A stretch of 64,000 nt of DNA, from positions 372,001 to 436,000 of the forward strand of contig CAVSUM010000016.1 of NCBI GenBank assembly GCA_963731105.1. Direction: 5' to 3'. A program made the position numbers and the translations under genes. This DNA comes from RPQJ01 sp963731105. GTDB taxonomy: Bacteria; Pseudomonadota; Gammaproteobacteria; Steroidobacterales; Steroidobacteraceae. The notes beneath the pieces are model-generated. The model was not told where the DNA came from, did no database searches, and was given only the letters and a program-made list of their open reading frames with translations. Position 1 is the stretch's first letter. Each line of letters begins with the position of its first letter. Positions 19,926 to 31,486 of this stretch are shown piece after piece.

Positions 19926-20414
19926 ATGCACACGTTGAACGGGTTGCCGCACGACAAGGGCGCGGCGTACGCGGAACTGGCGCAGCAACTGCGCGCGCTG
20001 CTCGCTGGCGAGCACGATCTCATCGCCAACGCCGCAAACATGGCGGCGCTGCTGTTCTGGAGCCTGCCGGATCTCAACTGGGCGGGGTTTTACCTGGTCG
20101 AGCCGCGCAGCGGCGAGTTGCTGCTCGGGCCGTTCCAGGGCAAGCCCGCCTGCGTGCGCATCGCCGTGGGTCGCGGCGTGTGCGGCACCGCCGCGGCACG
20201 GCGCGAGACGGTCGTGGTGCCGGACGTGCATGCGTTTCCCGGACATATCGCCTGCGACTCGGCGTCGAACTCGGAGGTCGTGGTGCCGGTCGTGCGCGAC
20301 GGACGCCTGCTCGGCGTACTGGATCTCGACAGTCCGCTGCTCGCGCGGTTCGATGAGGTCGATGCGCGGGGGCTGGAGCGGCTGGTGCAGGTGTTCGTCG
20401 AGTCGCTGGGCTGA
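19926..20414 (+). CDS. msrC: Free methionine-(R)-sulfoxide reductase (GAF-fold)
   Basis: Small GAF-domain enzyme (162 residues) that reduces free Met-R-sulfoxide. It carries the WAGFYLV start of the GAF pocket and the three conserved cysteines in GKPACVRI, GRGVCGTAA and HIACDSASNSEVVVPV. The usual C-terminal LGVLDLDSPLLARFD is present. Located 21 bp after epmA on the same strand, probably in the same transcript. A 443-bp gap with a hairpin-repeat pair follows it. The symbol follows the E. coli MsrC/YebR family. Confidence 0.9.
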   Translation: MHTLNGLPHDKGAAYAELAQQLRALLAGEHDLIANAANMAALLFWSLPDLNWAGFYLVEPRSGELLLGPFQGKPACVRIAVGRGVCGTAAARRETVVVPDVHAFPGHIACDSASNSEVVVPVVRDGRLLGVLDLDSPLLARFDEVDARGLERLVQVFVESLG

Positions 20415-20475
20415 CGCTGCCGCCACTGCGTTCAGTTGGCGCGAACTCCCGGCTGGGACTCGAGCAACGGCTGTG

Positions 20476-20606
20476 GCGAGCGAACGGTGGGGCAGGTGGA
20501 TCCGTCTGGACGGGACGCCGTAAATCCATCCCTGGAGGCTCGCGCGCCGCGTCCGTGCGGCGCGACGCCCGTCCAGACGGATCCACCTGCCCCACCGTCC
20601 GCTCGC
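20476..20606 (+). repeat. Paired hairpin repeat, locus B left copy (core on +)
   Basis: Arms 20476-20514 and 20568-20606 pair over 39 bp with one A-C mismatch. The core 20515-20567 is 53 bp and begins ACGCCGTAAATCC. Its inner stem CGCGCCGC/GCGGCGCG (8 bp) encloses the conserved loop GTCCGT. The pairing partners differ from those at locus A although the loop is identical. It begins 61 bp after the stop of the Met-sulfoxide reductase gene. The 20415-20857 gap between convergent genes contains nothing else I can identify besides this pair. Confidence 0.9.
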
Positions 20607-20687
20607 AATCAAGTGCAGTTGGGCGCGCAGTGCGCCGCGGAAACCCGAATTGAGAGCGCACCCGCCTGTCGCGCCAGCGGAACGCGA

Positions 20688-20817
20688 GGCGCGTGGATTC
20701 GGTGTCCGGGGATCGATTGCCCAGGGCGTTGCGCGGCATGGACGCCGCGCACGAGCCTCCAGGGACGGATTTACGGCGTCCCCGGCGGACGATCCCCGGG
20801 CACCGCATCCACGCGCC
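20688..20817 (-). repeat. Paired hairpin repeat, locus B right copy (core on -)
   Basis: Arms 20688-20726 and 20780-20817 pair less perfectly than at other loci: 28 bp with one mismatch and one wobble, then a bulge. The core 20727-20779 (53 bp, minus strand) matches the left copy closely at ACGCCGTAAATCCGTCCCTG but uses the swapped inner stem GCGCGGC/GCCGCGC around GTCCAT. It lies 40 bp from the efp stop. Confidence 0.85.
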
Positions 20818-20857
20818 GACACGCAACCGCGTCAGCGCAACGACCGCAACTGCGCGA

Positions 20858-21427
20858 TCAGCTCTTCGCGCGCGACAGGTACTCGCCCGTGCGGGTATCG
20901 ACGCGGACGATCTCACCCTCGCTGATGAACAGCGGCACGCGTACCACCGCGCCGGTCTCGAGCTTGGCCGGCTTCTGGCCGCCGGTGGCAGTGTCACCAC
21001 GCATGCCCGGGTCCGTCTCGACGATCTTGAGTTCGACGTGTGCCGGCGCATTGACGGCGAGCGGCTGGCCGTTCCACAGCATCACCTGGCAGGTCACGCC
21101 GTCCTTGAGCCACTGGGCGGACTCGGCCATCGCTTCCTTGCCGGCAGTGTGCTGCTCGAACGTGTCCGGCACCATGAAGTGCCAGAAATCGCCGTCGTTG
21201 TAGAGGTACTGCATGTCGGTCTCGACGATGTCCGCCGCCTCGACCGTGTCGCCCGACTTCATGTTGCGCTCGAGCGTGCGGCCCGACTTGAGGTTGCGGA
21301 TGCGCACCCGGTTGAACGCCTGGCCCTTGCCGGGCTTGACGAATTCGTTCTCGACGATCACGTACGGGTCGCCGTCGAGCATGATCTTGAGCCCGGAGCG
21401 GAATTCGTTGGTGCTGTAGCTGGCCAT
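20858..21427 (-). CDS. efp: Elongation factor P
   Basis: Translation factor that relieves ribosome stalling at polyproline stretches. The 189-residue, three-domain protein starts MASYSTNEFRSGLKIM. The modification site is Lys34 in KPGKGQAF, the residue beta-lysylated by EpmA in this type of EF-P. The C-terminal OB domain reads VRVDTRTGEYLSRAKS. It is divergent from epmB across 66 bp. The whole modification set is linked here (epmA at 18930, epmB at 21494). Confidence 0.97.
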   Translation of the reverse strand: MASYSTNEFRSGLKIMLDGDPYVIVENEFVKPGKGQAFNRVRIRNLKSGRTLERNMKSGDTVEAADIVETDMQYLYNDGDFWHFMVPDTFEQHTAGKEAMAESAQWLKDGVTCQVMLWNGQPLAVNAPAHVELKIVETDPGMRGDTATGGQKPAKLETGAVVRVPLFISEGEIVRVDTRTGEYLSRAKS

Positions 21428-21493
21428 GGGATCACCGGTTGTTGGACGGCGGGCGGGTCTGGGACAATGCGACCCGTCGCAATAAAGCCGGAC

Positions 21494-22513
21494 ATGATAC
21501 CCGTTCCCCACAACTTCCGTCAGCCCCCAGCCTGGCAGCGCGCCCTGCAGGACGCGGTCACCGACCCGGCCGAACTGCTCGCGCTGCTCGGCCTGGGCCC
21601 GCAGTGGCTGGAGCCTGCCCGTGCCGCGGCGAGGCGCTTTCCCTTGCGCGTGCCGCGCGGCTTCGTGGCGCGGATGCGCCACGGCGATGCGCGCGATCCG
21701 CTGCTGCGGCAGGTACTGCCGCTCGGCGACGAACTCGACGACGTGCCGGGCTTCGGCACCGACCCGGTGGGCGACCTCGCGGCCCGTTCCGGCCCCGGCG
21801 TACTGCAGAAGTACGCTGGCCGCGCGCTGCTGGTCACCACCGGCGCCTGCGCGGTGCACTGCCGCTACTGTTTTCGCCGCCACTTTCCCTACGACGAGGA
21901 GAACGCGTCACGCGGCAGCTTCGAACCGGCACTCGCCGCCATCGGCCGCGACCCGTCGATCAACGAGGTCATCCTCAGTGGCGGCGATCCACTGACCCTC
22001 GGTGACCGACGCCTCGCAGAGCTGTTCGACGGCCTGCGGGCGGTTCCTCACGTGCGGCGCCTGCGCCTGCACACGCGGCTGCCGATCGTCCTGCCCGAGC
22101 GCATCGACGCCGGGTTCCTCGGCCTGTGGTCGACAGTGCCGCTGCAGAAAGTCGTCGTGGTGCACGCCAACCATGCGCGCGAATTCGACGGCTCGGTACG
22201 CGCGGCGATCGGCTCCCTCAAGTCGACCGGCACGACCGTGCTGAACCAGGCGGTGCTGCTGCGCGGGGTCAATGACTCTGCGGACGATCTCGTCACGCTG
22301 AGCGAGACCCTGTTCGAGGCGGGCGTGCTGCCGTATTACCTGCACCTGCTCGATCCCGTGGCGGGTGCGGCGCATTTCGACGTGCCGATGGCGACGGCGC
22401 AGCGACTGGTGGCCGAAGCCGGCGCGCGCCTCCCCGGCTACCTCGTGCCGAGGCTCGTACGGGAAGAAGCGGGGGCTCCCTCGAAGACGATGCTGCCACC
22501 TGCGTCACGTTAG
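21494..22513 (+). CDS. epmB: EpmB, lysine 2,3-aminomutase for EF-P modification
   Basis: Radical-SAM, PLP-dependent enzyme that converts (S)-alpha-lysine to (R)-beta-lysine for EpmA. The radical-SAM cluster motif is CAVHCRYCFRR. The region after it contains NEVILSGGDPL and RLRLHTRLPIVLPERI, typical of KamA-like enzymes, and the C-terminal PLP lysine region ends PGYLVPRLVREEAG. ATG 21494 gives 339 residues. This is the short, EpmB-type aminomutase rather than the catabolic KamA, consistent with the neighbouring efp. Confidence 0.95.
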   Translation: MIPVPHNFRQPPAWQRALQDAVTDPAELLALLGLGPQWLEPARAAARRFPLRVPRGFVARMRHGDARDPLLRQVLPLGDELDDVPGFGTDPVGDLAARSGPGVLQKYAGRALLVTTGACAVHCRYCFRRHFPYDEENASRGSFEPALAAIGRDPSINEVILSGGDPLTLGDRRLAELFDGLRAVPHVRRLRLHTRLPIVLPERIDAGFLGLWSTVPLQKVVVVHANHAREFDGSVRAAIGSLKSTGTTVLNQAVLLRGVNDSADDLVTLSETLFEAGVLPYYLHLLDPVAGAAHFDVPMATAQRLVAEAGARLPGYLVPRLVREEAGAPSKTMLPPASR

Positions 22514-22592
22514 GGCCGGGGGGGCCTTTGTTATAGTCCCGACGCCCATTTAACGGAATCGCGGTGCCCGGCAGCCGGCCGCCGCAGAGGGA

Positions 22593-24644
22593 ATGCCCTT
22601 GCCCGAATCCGGCGCGATCCCCCTGGTCGTCCTGTCCCGGCAGCAGGACCCGGTGGAGACCATCAACAGCACCCTGCGCAACGCCGGTCACCCGGTGCAC
22701 TGCACCTGGGTGCGCGACGTCGCCAGCCTCGGCGACGCGCTCAACCAGCACGCACCCCAGTTGATCTTCCTGTGCGTCGCCGACGCCGACGAGACGGCCG
22801 CCGCCCTGGAGGCCCGCCAGCGTTGTGCGTCGCAGGTACCGGTGATCCTCGTGCGCGACGCCGTGACCGAAGCCGACCTCGGCCAGGCCGTCGAACTCGG
22901 CGCTCAGGACGTCGTCACGCTGCATGCGAGCCAGCGGCTGCAAGCCGTGGCTGCTCGCGAGCTGCACGCCGCGCGCCTCGACCATGCGCTGGCCGGCACG
23001 CTGGCCTCGGCCCGGCAGTACCGCGACCAGATGAAGGCCTTCATGACCGGGTCGACCGATGCGATCGCCCACGCGCAGGAAGGCATCGTCGTCGACGTGA
23101 ATCCGGCCTGGGCAGAGCTCTTCGGCCATGACGACGCCGCGTCGCTGCTCGGCCAGCCGCTGATGGACAGCTTCCAGCAACGCAGCCACGCCGCCATCAA
23201 GGGCGCACTGGTCGCGGCCGCGCAGGGCCGCTGGACCGACCACTCGCTGCAGGCCGTGGCCCTGATGCCTGGCGGAACCGAATTGCCGGTGGCGCTCGAG
23301 CTGGAGCGCTTCGAATTCGAGGGCGAGCCCGCCGTGCGGCTGCGCGTGCCGACCCAGCAGCGCGACCTCGAGTCGCTCGCGCGCCAGCTGGAGGAGGCGC
23401 TGCGTTTCGACACGGCCACCGGCCTGCTCAAGCGCTCCGTGTTCTTCGAGCAGGCCAGCGCCCAGGCGGCGCAGACGCTCAAGGCTGGACTGCGCGCCGT
23501 CGTCTACCTGGAGCCCGACAATCTGTCGGCGCTCGAGGGCGAACTCGGTGCCCTGGCGATCGAGGACCTGATCGAGGGCGTCGGTCAGCAGTTGCGCTCG
23601 CAGCTGCAGCCGGGCGACATCGCGGGCCGCATCACGCCGCGCGGCTTCGCAGTGCTCGCGGAGCGCGGCAACGCCCGCGACCTGGACGCCTGGATCGGCC
23701 GCGTGCTGAAGCGCATCTCCGAGGACGTGTTCCGCGCCGGCGAGCAATCTGTATCGATCACCTGCAGCGCAGGCGCGGCGCCGCTGAACGCGCACGGCGA
23801 GGTGCTCGACGTGCCACTGCAGGCGGCGATCAAGTCTGCACGTGCGGCGGCAGCCGCGGGCGGCAACCGGCTGCTGCGGCCCGAGCAGGCCGGTGACACG
23901 TCGAATCTCGACGAGGCCGACCGTACCTGGGCCGGACGCATCAAGTCCGCGCTGATGGCCAACCGGTTCCGCCTGGTGCAGCAGCCGATCGCGAGCCTGG
24001 TCGGCGACAGCGCGGCGATGGTGGACCTGGTCGTGCGCATGCTCGACGACAAGGGCGAGGAAGTGCTGCCCTCGGAGTTCCTGGCGGCGGCGCAGCGCAC
24101 CGACCTGCTCAAGAACATCGACCGCTGGGTGGTCGGCGCGGCGATGTCGTTCTGCGCCGCGCGCAAGCCGCACCGGGTGTTCGTGCGCCTGTCGCGCGAC
24201 TCGATGCGCGACCAGACGCTCGGCACCTGGCTGCAGCAGCAGGTCCGTGCCTCGGGTGTCGACCCGAACCAGATCGTGTTCGAGCTGCAGTCGGAGCTGG
24301 CGACCTCGCACCTGAAGGAGACCAAGGAGCTGCAGGGACTGCTGCGCCACCTCGGCTTCGAGCTGGCGATCGAGAACTTCGGCGCGGGTCGCGACCCGAC
24401 ACACCTGCTCACGCACGTGCCGGCCCGCTACGTGAAGATCGACGGCGCGTTGATGCAGGGCCTCGCCAACGACCGCTCGCTGCAGGAGCAGGTGAAGGGG
24501 CTGGTCGAGCAGGCCAAGGCCCACGGTGCGACCACGATCGCCGAGCGCGTCGAGGACGCCAACACCATGGCGGTGCTGTGGCAGCTCGGCGTGGAGTTCG
24601 TGCAGGGCTATTTCGTGAACAGCCCGGAAGAAGTGGTGATGTAG
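22593..24644 (+). CDS. FimX-like REC-PAS-GGDEF-EAL protein with degenerate catalytic sites
   Basis: A 683-residue cytosolic protein. Residues 1-~125 resemble a receiver domain lacking clear acidic-pocket residues. A PAS domain follows (AHAQEGIVVDVNPAWAELFGH), then a GGDEF domain whose signature is replaced by TPRGFAVLAE, and an EAL domain (RFRLVQQPIASLVGD). In the EAL domain the usual DDFGTG is ENFGAG and the ExLxR motif is altered, so phosphodiesterase activity is unlikely. This layout is that of FimX, the c-di-GMP receptor needed for type IV pilus extension at the pole. A TATAGT with a preceding TG lies at 22532-22537, a plausible extended -10. It ends 7 bp from the converging parC. FimV is also in the window. 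Confidence 0.87.
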   Translation: MPLPESGAIPLVVLSRQQDPVETINSTLRNAGHPVHCTWVRDVASLGDALNQHAPQLIFLCVADADETAAALEARQRCASQVPVILVRDAVTEADLGQAVELGAQDVVTLHASQRLQAVAARELHAARLDHALAGTLASARQYRDQMKAFMTGSTDAIAHAQEGIVVDVNPAWAELFGHDDAASLLGQPLMDSFQQRSHAAIKGALVAAAQGRWTDHSLQAVALMPGGTELPVALELERFEFEGEPAVRLRVPTQQRDLESLARQLEEALRFDTATGLLKRSVFFEQASAQAAQTLKAGLRAVVYLEPDNLSALEGELGALAIEDLIEGVGQQLRSQLQPGDIAGRITPRGFAVLAERGNARDLDAWIGRVLKRISEDVFRAGEQSVSITCSAGAAPLNAHGEVLDVPLQAAIKSARAAAAAGGNRLLRPEQAGDTSNLDEADRTWAGRIKSALMANRFRLVQQPIASLVGDSAAMVDLVVRMLDDKGEEVLPSEFLAAAQRTDLLKNIDRWVVGAAMSFCAARKPHRVFVRLSRDSMRDQTLGTWLQQQVRASGVDPNQIVFELQSELATSHLKETKELQGLLRHLGFELAIENFGAGRDPTHLLTHVPARYVKIDGALMQGLANDRSLQEQVKGLVEQAKAHGATTIAERVEDANTMAVLWQLGVEFVQGYFVNSPEEVVM

Positions 24645-24651
24645 CGGGAAG

Positions 24652-26901
<2,250 letters not shown>

Positions 26902-26917
26902 ACTGTCTCCCGGGCCG

Positions 26918-28810
26918 TCAGGGCTGCGCCGCGACCAGGTTGCCCTTGGTCTCGAGCCACTCGCGGCGGTCGGACGCCCGCTTCTTGGCGAGCATCATGT
27001 CCATGATCTGGTCGGCCTGGTCGTCGGCGTCGATCGTGAGCTGCACCAGGCGGCGGGTCTCGGGCGCCATGGTGGTCTCGCGCAGCTGCAGCGGGTTCAT
27101 CTCGCCCAGGCCCTTGAAGCGCGTCACCGTCGGCTTGGCGCGCGGGTTCTCCGTGCGGATGCGCTCGAGGATGCCATTGCGTTCCGCGTCGTCGAGCGCG
27201 TACTCGACCTGCTTGCCGTAGTCGATGCGGTACAGCGGCGGCATCGCCACGAACACGTGCCCCGCCATGACCAGCGGCCGGAAGTGCCGCAGGAACAGCG
27301 CGCACAGCAGGGTCGCGATGTGCAGGCCGTCGGAGTCGGCGTCGGCGAGGATGCAGATCTTGTCGTAGCGCAGCGCGGACAGGTCGTCCGAGGCGGGATC
27401 CATGCCGATCGCCACCGTGATGTCGTGCACTTCCTGCGACGACAGGATCTCGCCCGACTCGACCTCCCAGGTATTGAGGATCTTGCCGCGCAGCGGCATC
27501 ACGGCCTGGAACTCGCGGTCGCGCGCCTGCTTGGCCGAGCCGCCGGCCGAGTCTCCCTCCACCAGGAACAGCTCGGTGCGCTTCGGGTCCTGGCTCGAGC
27601 AGTCGGCGAGCTTGCCGGGCAGCGCCGGGCCGCTCACCACGCGCTTGCGCGCCACCTTCTGGCTCGCCTTGAGCCGATCCTGCGCATTGCCGATCGCGAG
27701 CATCGCGATGCGCTCGCCTGCCTCCGGATGCTGGTTCAGCCACAGGCCGAACTGGTCCTTGACGATGCCGCTGACGAACGCGGCCGGCTCGCGCGAGGAG
27801 AGGCGCTCCTTGGTCTGGCCCGCGAACTGCGGGTCCTTCATCTTCATCGACAGCACGAAGCTCGTGTCGTCCCACACGTCCTCGGGTGCGAGCTTCAGGC
27901 CGCGCGGCAGCAGGTTGCGGAACTCGCAGAACTCGCGCACCGCCTCGGTGAGGCCGAGGCGGAAGCCGTTGACGTGCGTGCCACCCTGCACCGTGGGGAT
28001 CAGGTTGACGTAGCTCTCCTCGAGCCGCGTGCCGCCGTCCGTACGCCACACCACCGCCCAGTCGACGCCCTCCTGCTCGCCCTCGATCGCCCCCGTGAAC
28101 GGTTCTTCGGGCAGCCACTCCGCGGACTCGAGCGACTCGCGCAGGTACTGCTCGAGCCCGCCCTCGTACTGCCAGGTCTCGCTCTCGCCGGTCTTCTCGA
28201 CCGTGAGCTTCATCTCGAGGCCCGGGCACAGCACGGCCTTGGCCTTGAGCACGTGCCGCAGCTTCGGCACGGACACCTCGGCGCTGTCGAAGTACGAGTC
28301 GTCGGGCCAGAAGCGCACCGTCGTGCCGGTGTTGGCCTTGCCGACCTCGCCCACCACCTCGAGCTTCGAGTGCACCTTGCCGTGCTTGAAGGCGATGTTG
28401 TATTCCTTGCCGCCGCGGCGCACCCAGGTCTCGAGGTGCTTCGACAGCGCGTTCACCACCGACACGCCCACGCCGTGCAGGCCGCCGGAGAATTTGTAGG
28501 TCTTGTCGTTGAACTTGCCGCCCGCGTGCAGGCGCGTGAGGATCAGCTCGACGCCGCTCACCTTCTCCTTGGGGTGGATGTCCACGGGCATGCCGCGGCC
28601 GTCGTCCGCAACCTCGATCGAGCCGTCCTTGTGCAGCGTGACCGCGATGCGGTCGCAGTGGCCGGCGAGCGCCTCGTCGACGCTGTTGTCCACCACCTCG
28701 TGCACGAGGTGGTTGGGCCGGCTGGTGTCGGTGTACATGCCCGGCCGGCGCCGGACGGGCTCGAGTCCGCTCAGGACCTCGATGTCTTGAGCGGTGTAGG
28801 TCTGGGTCAT
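26918..28810 (-). CDS. parE: DNA topoisomerase IV subunit B
   Basis: ATPase subunit of topoisomerase IV, 630 residues. The GHKL ATP site shows EVVDNSVDEALAG, DDGRGMPVDIHP and GGLHGVGVSVVNALS. The TOPRIM metal motif appears as LFLVEGDSAGGSA and LADADSDGLHIATL. Absence of the extra insertion of some proteobacterial GyrB, and the adjacent parC, fix the identity as ParE. The upstream 556-bp gap carries hairpin-repeat pair C, with the left copy 113 bp ahead of this start codon. Confidence 0.96.
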   Translation of the reverse strand: MTQTYTAQDIEVLSGLEPVRRRPGMYTDTSRPNHLVHEVVDNSVDEALAGHCDRIAVTLHKDGSIEVADDGRGMPVDIHPKEKVSGVELILTRLHAGGKFNDKTYKFSGGLHGVGVSVVNALSKHLETWVRRGGKEYNIAFKHGKVHSKLEVVGEVGKANTGTTVRFWPDDSYFDSAEVSVPKLRHVLKAKAVLCPGLEMKLTVEKTGESETWQYEGGLEQYLRESLESAEWLPEEPFTGAIEGEQEGVDWAVVWRTDGGTRLEESYVNLIPTVQGGTHVNGFRLGLTEAVREFCEFRNLLPRGLKLAPEDVWDDTSFVLSMKMKDPQFAGQTKERLSSREPAAFVSGIVKDQFGLWLNQHPEAGERIAMLAIGNAQDRLKASQKVARKRVVSGPALPGKLADCSSQDPKRTELFLVEGDSAGGSAKQARDREFQAVMPLRGKILNTWEVESGEILSSQEVHDITVAIGMDPASDDLSALRYDKICILADADSDGLHIATLLCALFLRHFRPLVMAGHVFVAMPPLYRIDYGKQVEYALDDAERNGILERIRTENPRAKPTVTRFKGLGEMNPLQLRETTMAPETRRLVQLTIDADDQADQIMDMMLAKKRASDRREWLETKGNLVAAQP

Positions 28811-28923
28811 CAGTGCTTAGTCCGCGGTCTCGCGTCGGGAGTTCGAGGGCGCGCGGATTCTAGCAGCGCTCATTCGCTGTGGCACGTTGCGTTGGCTGTG
28901 CGCTGTGCTGCCGCGAGTTGCTC

Positions 28924-29043
28924 GGGCTTCCGCCGTCCGGGAGATCGTGCGCGAAAACGCCGTGAACCCGTCCTTGGGGGCTCCGGGCGCGGCGTCCATG
29001 CCGCGCACGGTTTCGCGCACGATCTCCCGGACGCCGGAAGCCC
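28924..29043 (+). repeat. Paired hairpin repeat, locus C left copy (core on +)
   Basis: Arms 28924-28956 and 29011-29043 pair over 33 bp with one mismatch. The 54-bp core 28957-29010 begins ACGCCGTGAACCCGTCC and has inner stem GCGCGGC/GCCGCGC around GTCCAT. It lies in the leader region of parE, oriented against parE, so a 3'-end role for that gene is excluded here. The gap 28811-29366 holds only this pair and a 159-bp spacer in which no gene is evident. Confidence 0.9.
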
Positions 29044-29202
29044 TCGACTCGCTGCGCGACCAACTTCTCCGCCTGCGCGTGCGCCACCGCTGCCGCGCAT
29101 TCGAACTGCGCGTTTCCTCACTCGCCGCGATCCGCGAAGGTGGTGGTTGCGTCTGGCTCGGCGCGAGCGCAGCGACGAGCGCCCACGCGTCAGCGAGAGG
29201 AG

Positions 29203-29324
29203 CCGGCGGGCGGACGGTCGGGGCGCATGCGGCGGGCCGTGCGCGGCATGGACGCCGCGCCCGGAGTCCCCAGGGAAGGGTTCACGACGTCCCGCCGCAT
29301 GCGCCCCGACCGTCCGCCTGCCGG
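29203..29324 (-). repeat. Paired hairpin repeat, locus C right copy (core on -)
   Basis: Arms 29203-29236 and 29291-29324 pair over 34 bp with a single G-T wobble. The 54-bp core 29237-29290 reads on the minus strand as ACGTCGTGAACCCTTCCCTG with the GCGCGGC/GCCGCGC inner stem and loop GTCCAT. It ends 42 bp beyond the DUF3501 gene stop, in sense orientation relative to that gene. Confidence 0.9.
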
Positions 29325-29366
29325 CGACAAACCGCGCAGCGGAACCAGCGCAGCGCGATCAACGCC

Positions 29367-29972
29367 TCAAGCCAGATCGCGCACCAGCGCGTCGCGCGCC
29401 GCCGCCGGCAACGGATCGAGCGCATGGCGATACGCATCGTGATCCATGCCGATCGACACCGCCGCCCCGCCCTTCGCCGCCGCGACCATCGCCGGCGTCA
29501 GCTCGAAGCGCAGGAAGTGCACCGACGAGGTCTTCTCGTCGTTCTCGCGCTCGAGGTCCTCGTCGGCGATCGCGAACACGCGCTCGTGGCCCGCCACCTG
29601 CACCCAGCAGCGGTCCTCGATGCCCTTCATGCTCGCCAGCGCCACCCGACGCTCGTCGACTTCCGGGAACTCGATCAGCAGCGTCGCCTTCCAGTTCGAG
29701 CCGTCCGGGATCAGCGGGTTGTAGGCGCCGAGCTCGTCGGCGATGCCCTCGGCCTCGAAGATGCGCTCGATGCGCAGCATCTCCTGCACCTGGTACTGCA
29801 CCGTCAGGCGATCCTCGAACAGCCACGTGGCGTTCGGGCCGCACTGCAGCGTGCGATTGCGCTTGTGCGCGATCACCTTCGGCCTGAATTCCGCACGCTG
29901 CTTCGCGTACTGCTCGAGGCTGAAGAGATCTTCCGGGCGCAGTTTCGCAGCTGGGGCTGGCGGCGGCGGCAT
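29367..29972 (-). CDS. DUF3501 family protein
   Basis: A 201-residue soluble protein of unknown function, recognised from the DUF3501 pattern: KLRPEDLFSLEQYAKQRAEF at the start, RTLQCGPNATWLFEDRLTVQYQVQEM, and VHFLRFELTPAMVAA near the end. No cofactor motif or signal peptide is visible. In many proteobacteria this family accompanies a CCG-domain Fe-S oxidoreductase and a rubrerythrin, the two genes immediately upstream here, so the three probably work together in oxidative or peroxide metabolism. The precise role is unknown to me. Confidence 0.85.
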   Translation of the reverse strand: MPPPPAPAAKLRPEDLFSLEQYAKQRAEFRPKVIAHKRNRTLQCGPNATWLFEDRLTVQYQVQEMLRIERIFEAEGIADELGAYNPLIPDGSNWKATLLIEFPEVDERRVALASMKGIEDRCWVQVAGHERVFAIADEDLERENDEKTSSVHFLRFELTPAMVAAAKGGAAVSIGMDHDAYRHALDPLPAAARDALVRDLA

Positions 29973-30036
29973 TCATGGGTCCTGCTCCTCTATCCGATGT
30001 GCGATGCGTGCCCGACGATTCGCGTCGCGGCGGCCG

Positions 30037-31390
30037 CTAGATTCCGTAGGCGATACGCAGCAGGGTCAGCGGGTGGGTGGGCGGCTTCGGTTCGCTCAGC
30101 CCCGACTCGATCTGGTGACCCGCCATCGGGCAGTCGCTGGCGTAGTAGTCGGGCGCCGCCTGCGCCACCTTGTTGAACACCGGCTTGCCGATCTTCATCG
30201 AGGTGTCGCGGAACTGGCGCTTCACGCCGTAGGTGCCGTTGTGCCCGGAGCAGCGCTCGATCGGCTCGACCTCCGTGCCGGGAATCAGCTTCAGCACGTC
30301 GCGGGTCTTGAGCCCCAGGTTCTGCACGCGCAGGTGGCACGGCACGTGGTAGCTCACCTTGCCGAGCGGCTTCAGCGAAATCGGTGCGCAGCAGACCGGC
30401 CTTGTGCCGCAGCATCAGGTACTCGAACGGGTCGAACATGGCCGCCTTGACCTTCTGCACCTGCGGGTCGTCCGGGTACAGCAGCGGCAGCTCCTGCTTG
30501 AACATCAGCGCGCACGACGGGATCGGCGCCACGAGGTCGTAGCCCTGGTCCACCATCGCGGCCATCGCGGGGATGTTGACGTTCTTCGCCTGCTCGATCG
30601 ACTCGAGGTCGCCGAGCTCGAGCTTGGGCATGCCGCAGCAGCGCTCCTTCGGCAACACCGACACCGGGATGCCGTTGTGGCGGAACACCGCGGCGAGGTC
30701 CGCGTCGATGTCCGGCTCGTTGCGATTGCAGTAGCAGGTGGTGAACAGCGCCACCTTGCCGCGGGTCTCGGGCGTCGCCTTGACCTCGAGGCCCGGCTTG
30801 TCGCCCCGCGCCACCTTCTTGCGCCCGGAGTCGCTGTGGTACTCGGGCACCGGCGCTTGCGGGTGCACGCCAAGGTCTTTTCGAGCATGCTGCGCCCGAA
30901 GCCGCTCCTGTTGACGGCATTCACCACGCTCGACACCACCGGAATGCCGGCGATCGAGCCCACGAGGTCGGTGGACGGACAGCACCTTGTCGCGCAGCGG
31001 CGTCTCGCCCTTGCGGAACCTGACCGCCTTGGCGCGCAGCATCAGGTGCGGGAAATCGAGATTCCAGGGGTGCGGCGGCACGTACGGACACTTGGTCATG
31101 TAGCACATGTCGCACAGGTAGCAGTGGTCCACCACTTCCCAGTAGACCTTGCGGTCCACGCCATCGAGTTCGGCGGTGGGCGAGGCGTCGATGGCGTCGA
31201 ACAGCAGCGGGAATGAATTGCACAGGCTGAAGCAGCGCCGGCAGCCATGGCAGAGGTCGTAGACGCGCTCGAGTTCCTTGAACAGCGACTCCTCGTTGAA
31301 GAAGTCCGGATTGCGCCAGTCGATCGGGTGGCGCGTGGGCGCAGCGAGGCTGCCCTCCCGTCCGGCAGGCACGTGAGTGTGTTCGGCCAT
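30037..31390 (-). CDS. Fe-S oxidoreductase with two 4Fe-4S sites and CCG domains (three frame breaks)
   Basis: Heterodisulfide-reductase-D/GlpC-like protein. N-terminal ferredoxin-type motifs are CHGCRRCFSLCNSFP and CYLCDMCYMTKCPYVP. Two cysteine-rich CCG domains follow (CYCNRNEPDIDADLA with ERCCGMPKLE; YHVPCHLRVQNLG with CSGHNGTYG). Frame changes near 30970, 30865 and 30375 split it; the joined product is about 450 residues and complete. It probably moves electrons between a thiol or quinone and the neighbouring rubrerythrin, but the substrate is not evident. Start MAEHTHVPAGREG at 31390, behind the rubrerythrin terminator. Confidence 0.85.
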
Positions 31391-31428
31391 GGTCGTCTCC
31401 CTCGATGCAGCCCGGCGGCCGCCGGGCG

Positions 31429-31459
31429 AAAAAAAGGGCGGACCCGCCGGGGCCCGCCC
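31429..31459 (-). terminator. Intrinsic terminator after the rubrerythrin gene
   Basis: On the minus strand a 10-bp stem (31450-31459 with 31436-31445, one mismatch, 4-nt loop) is followed directly by seven T (31429-31435). It lies 28 bp past the rubrerythrin stop and before the Fe-S oxidoreductase start, so it would attenuate the downstream genes relative to rubrerythrin. Confidence 0.85.
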
Positions 31460-31486
31460 TCATTCGCAACCGTCGCGATCGGTCGA

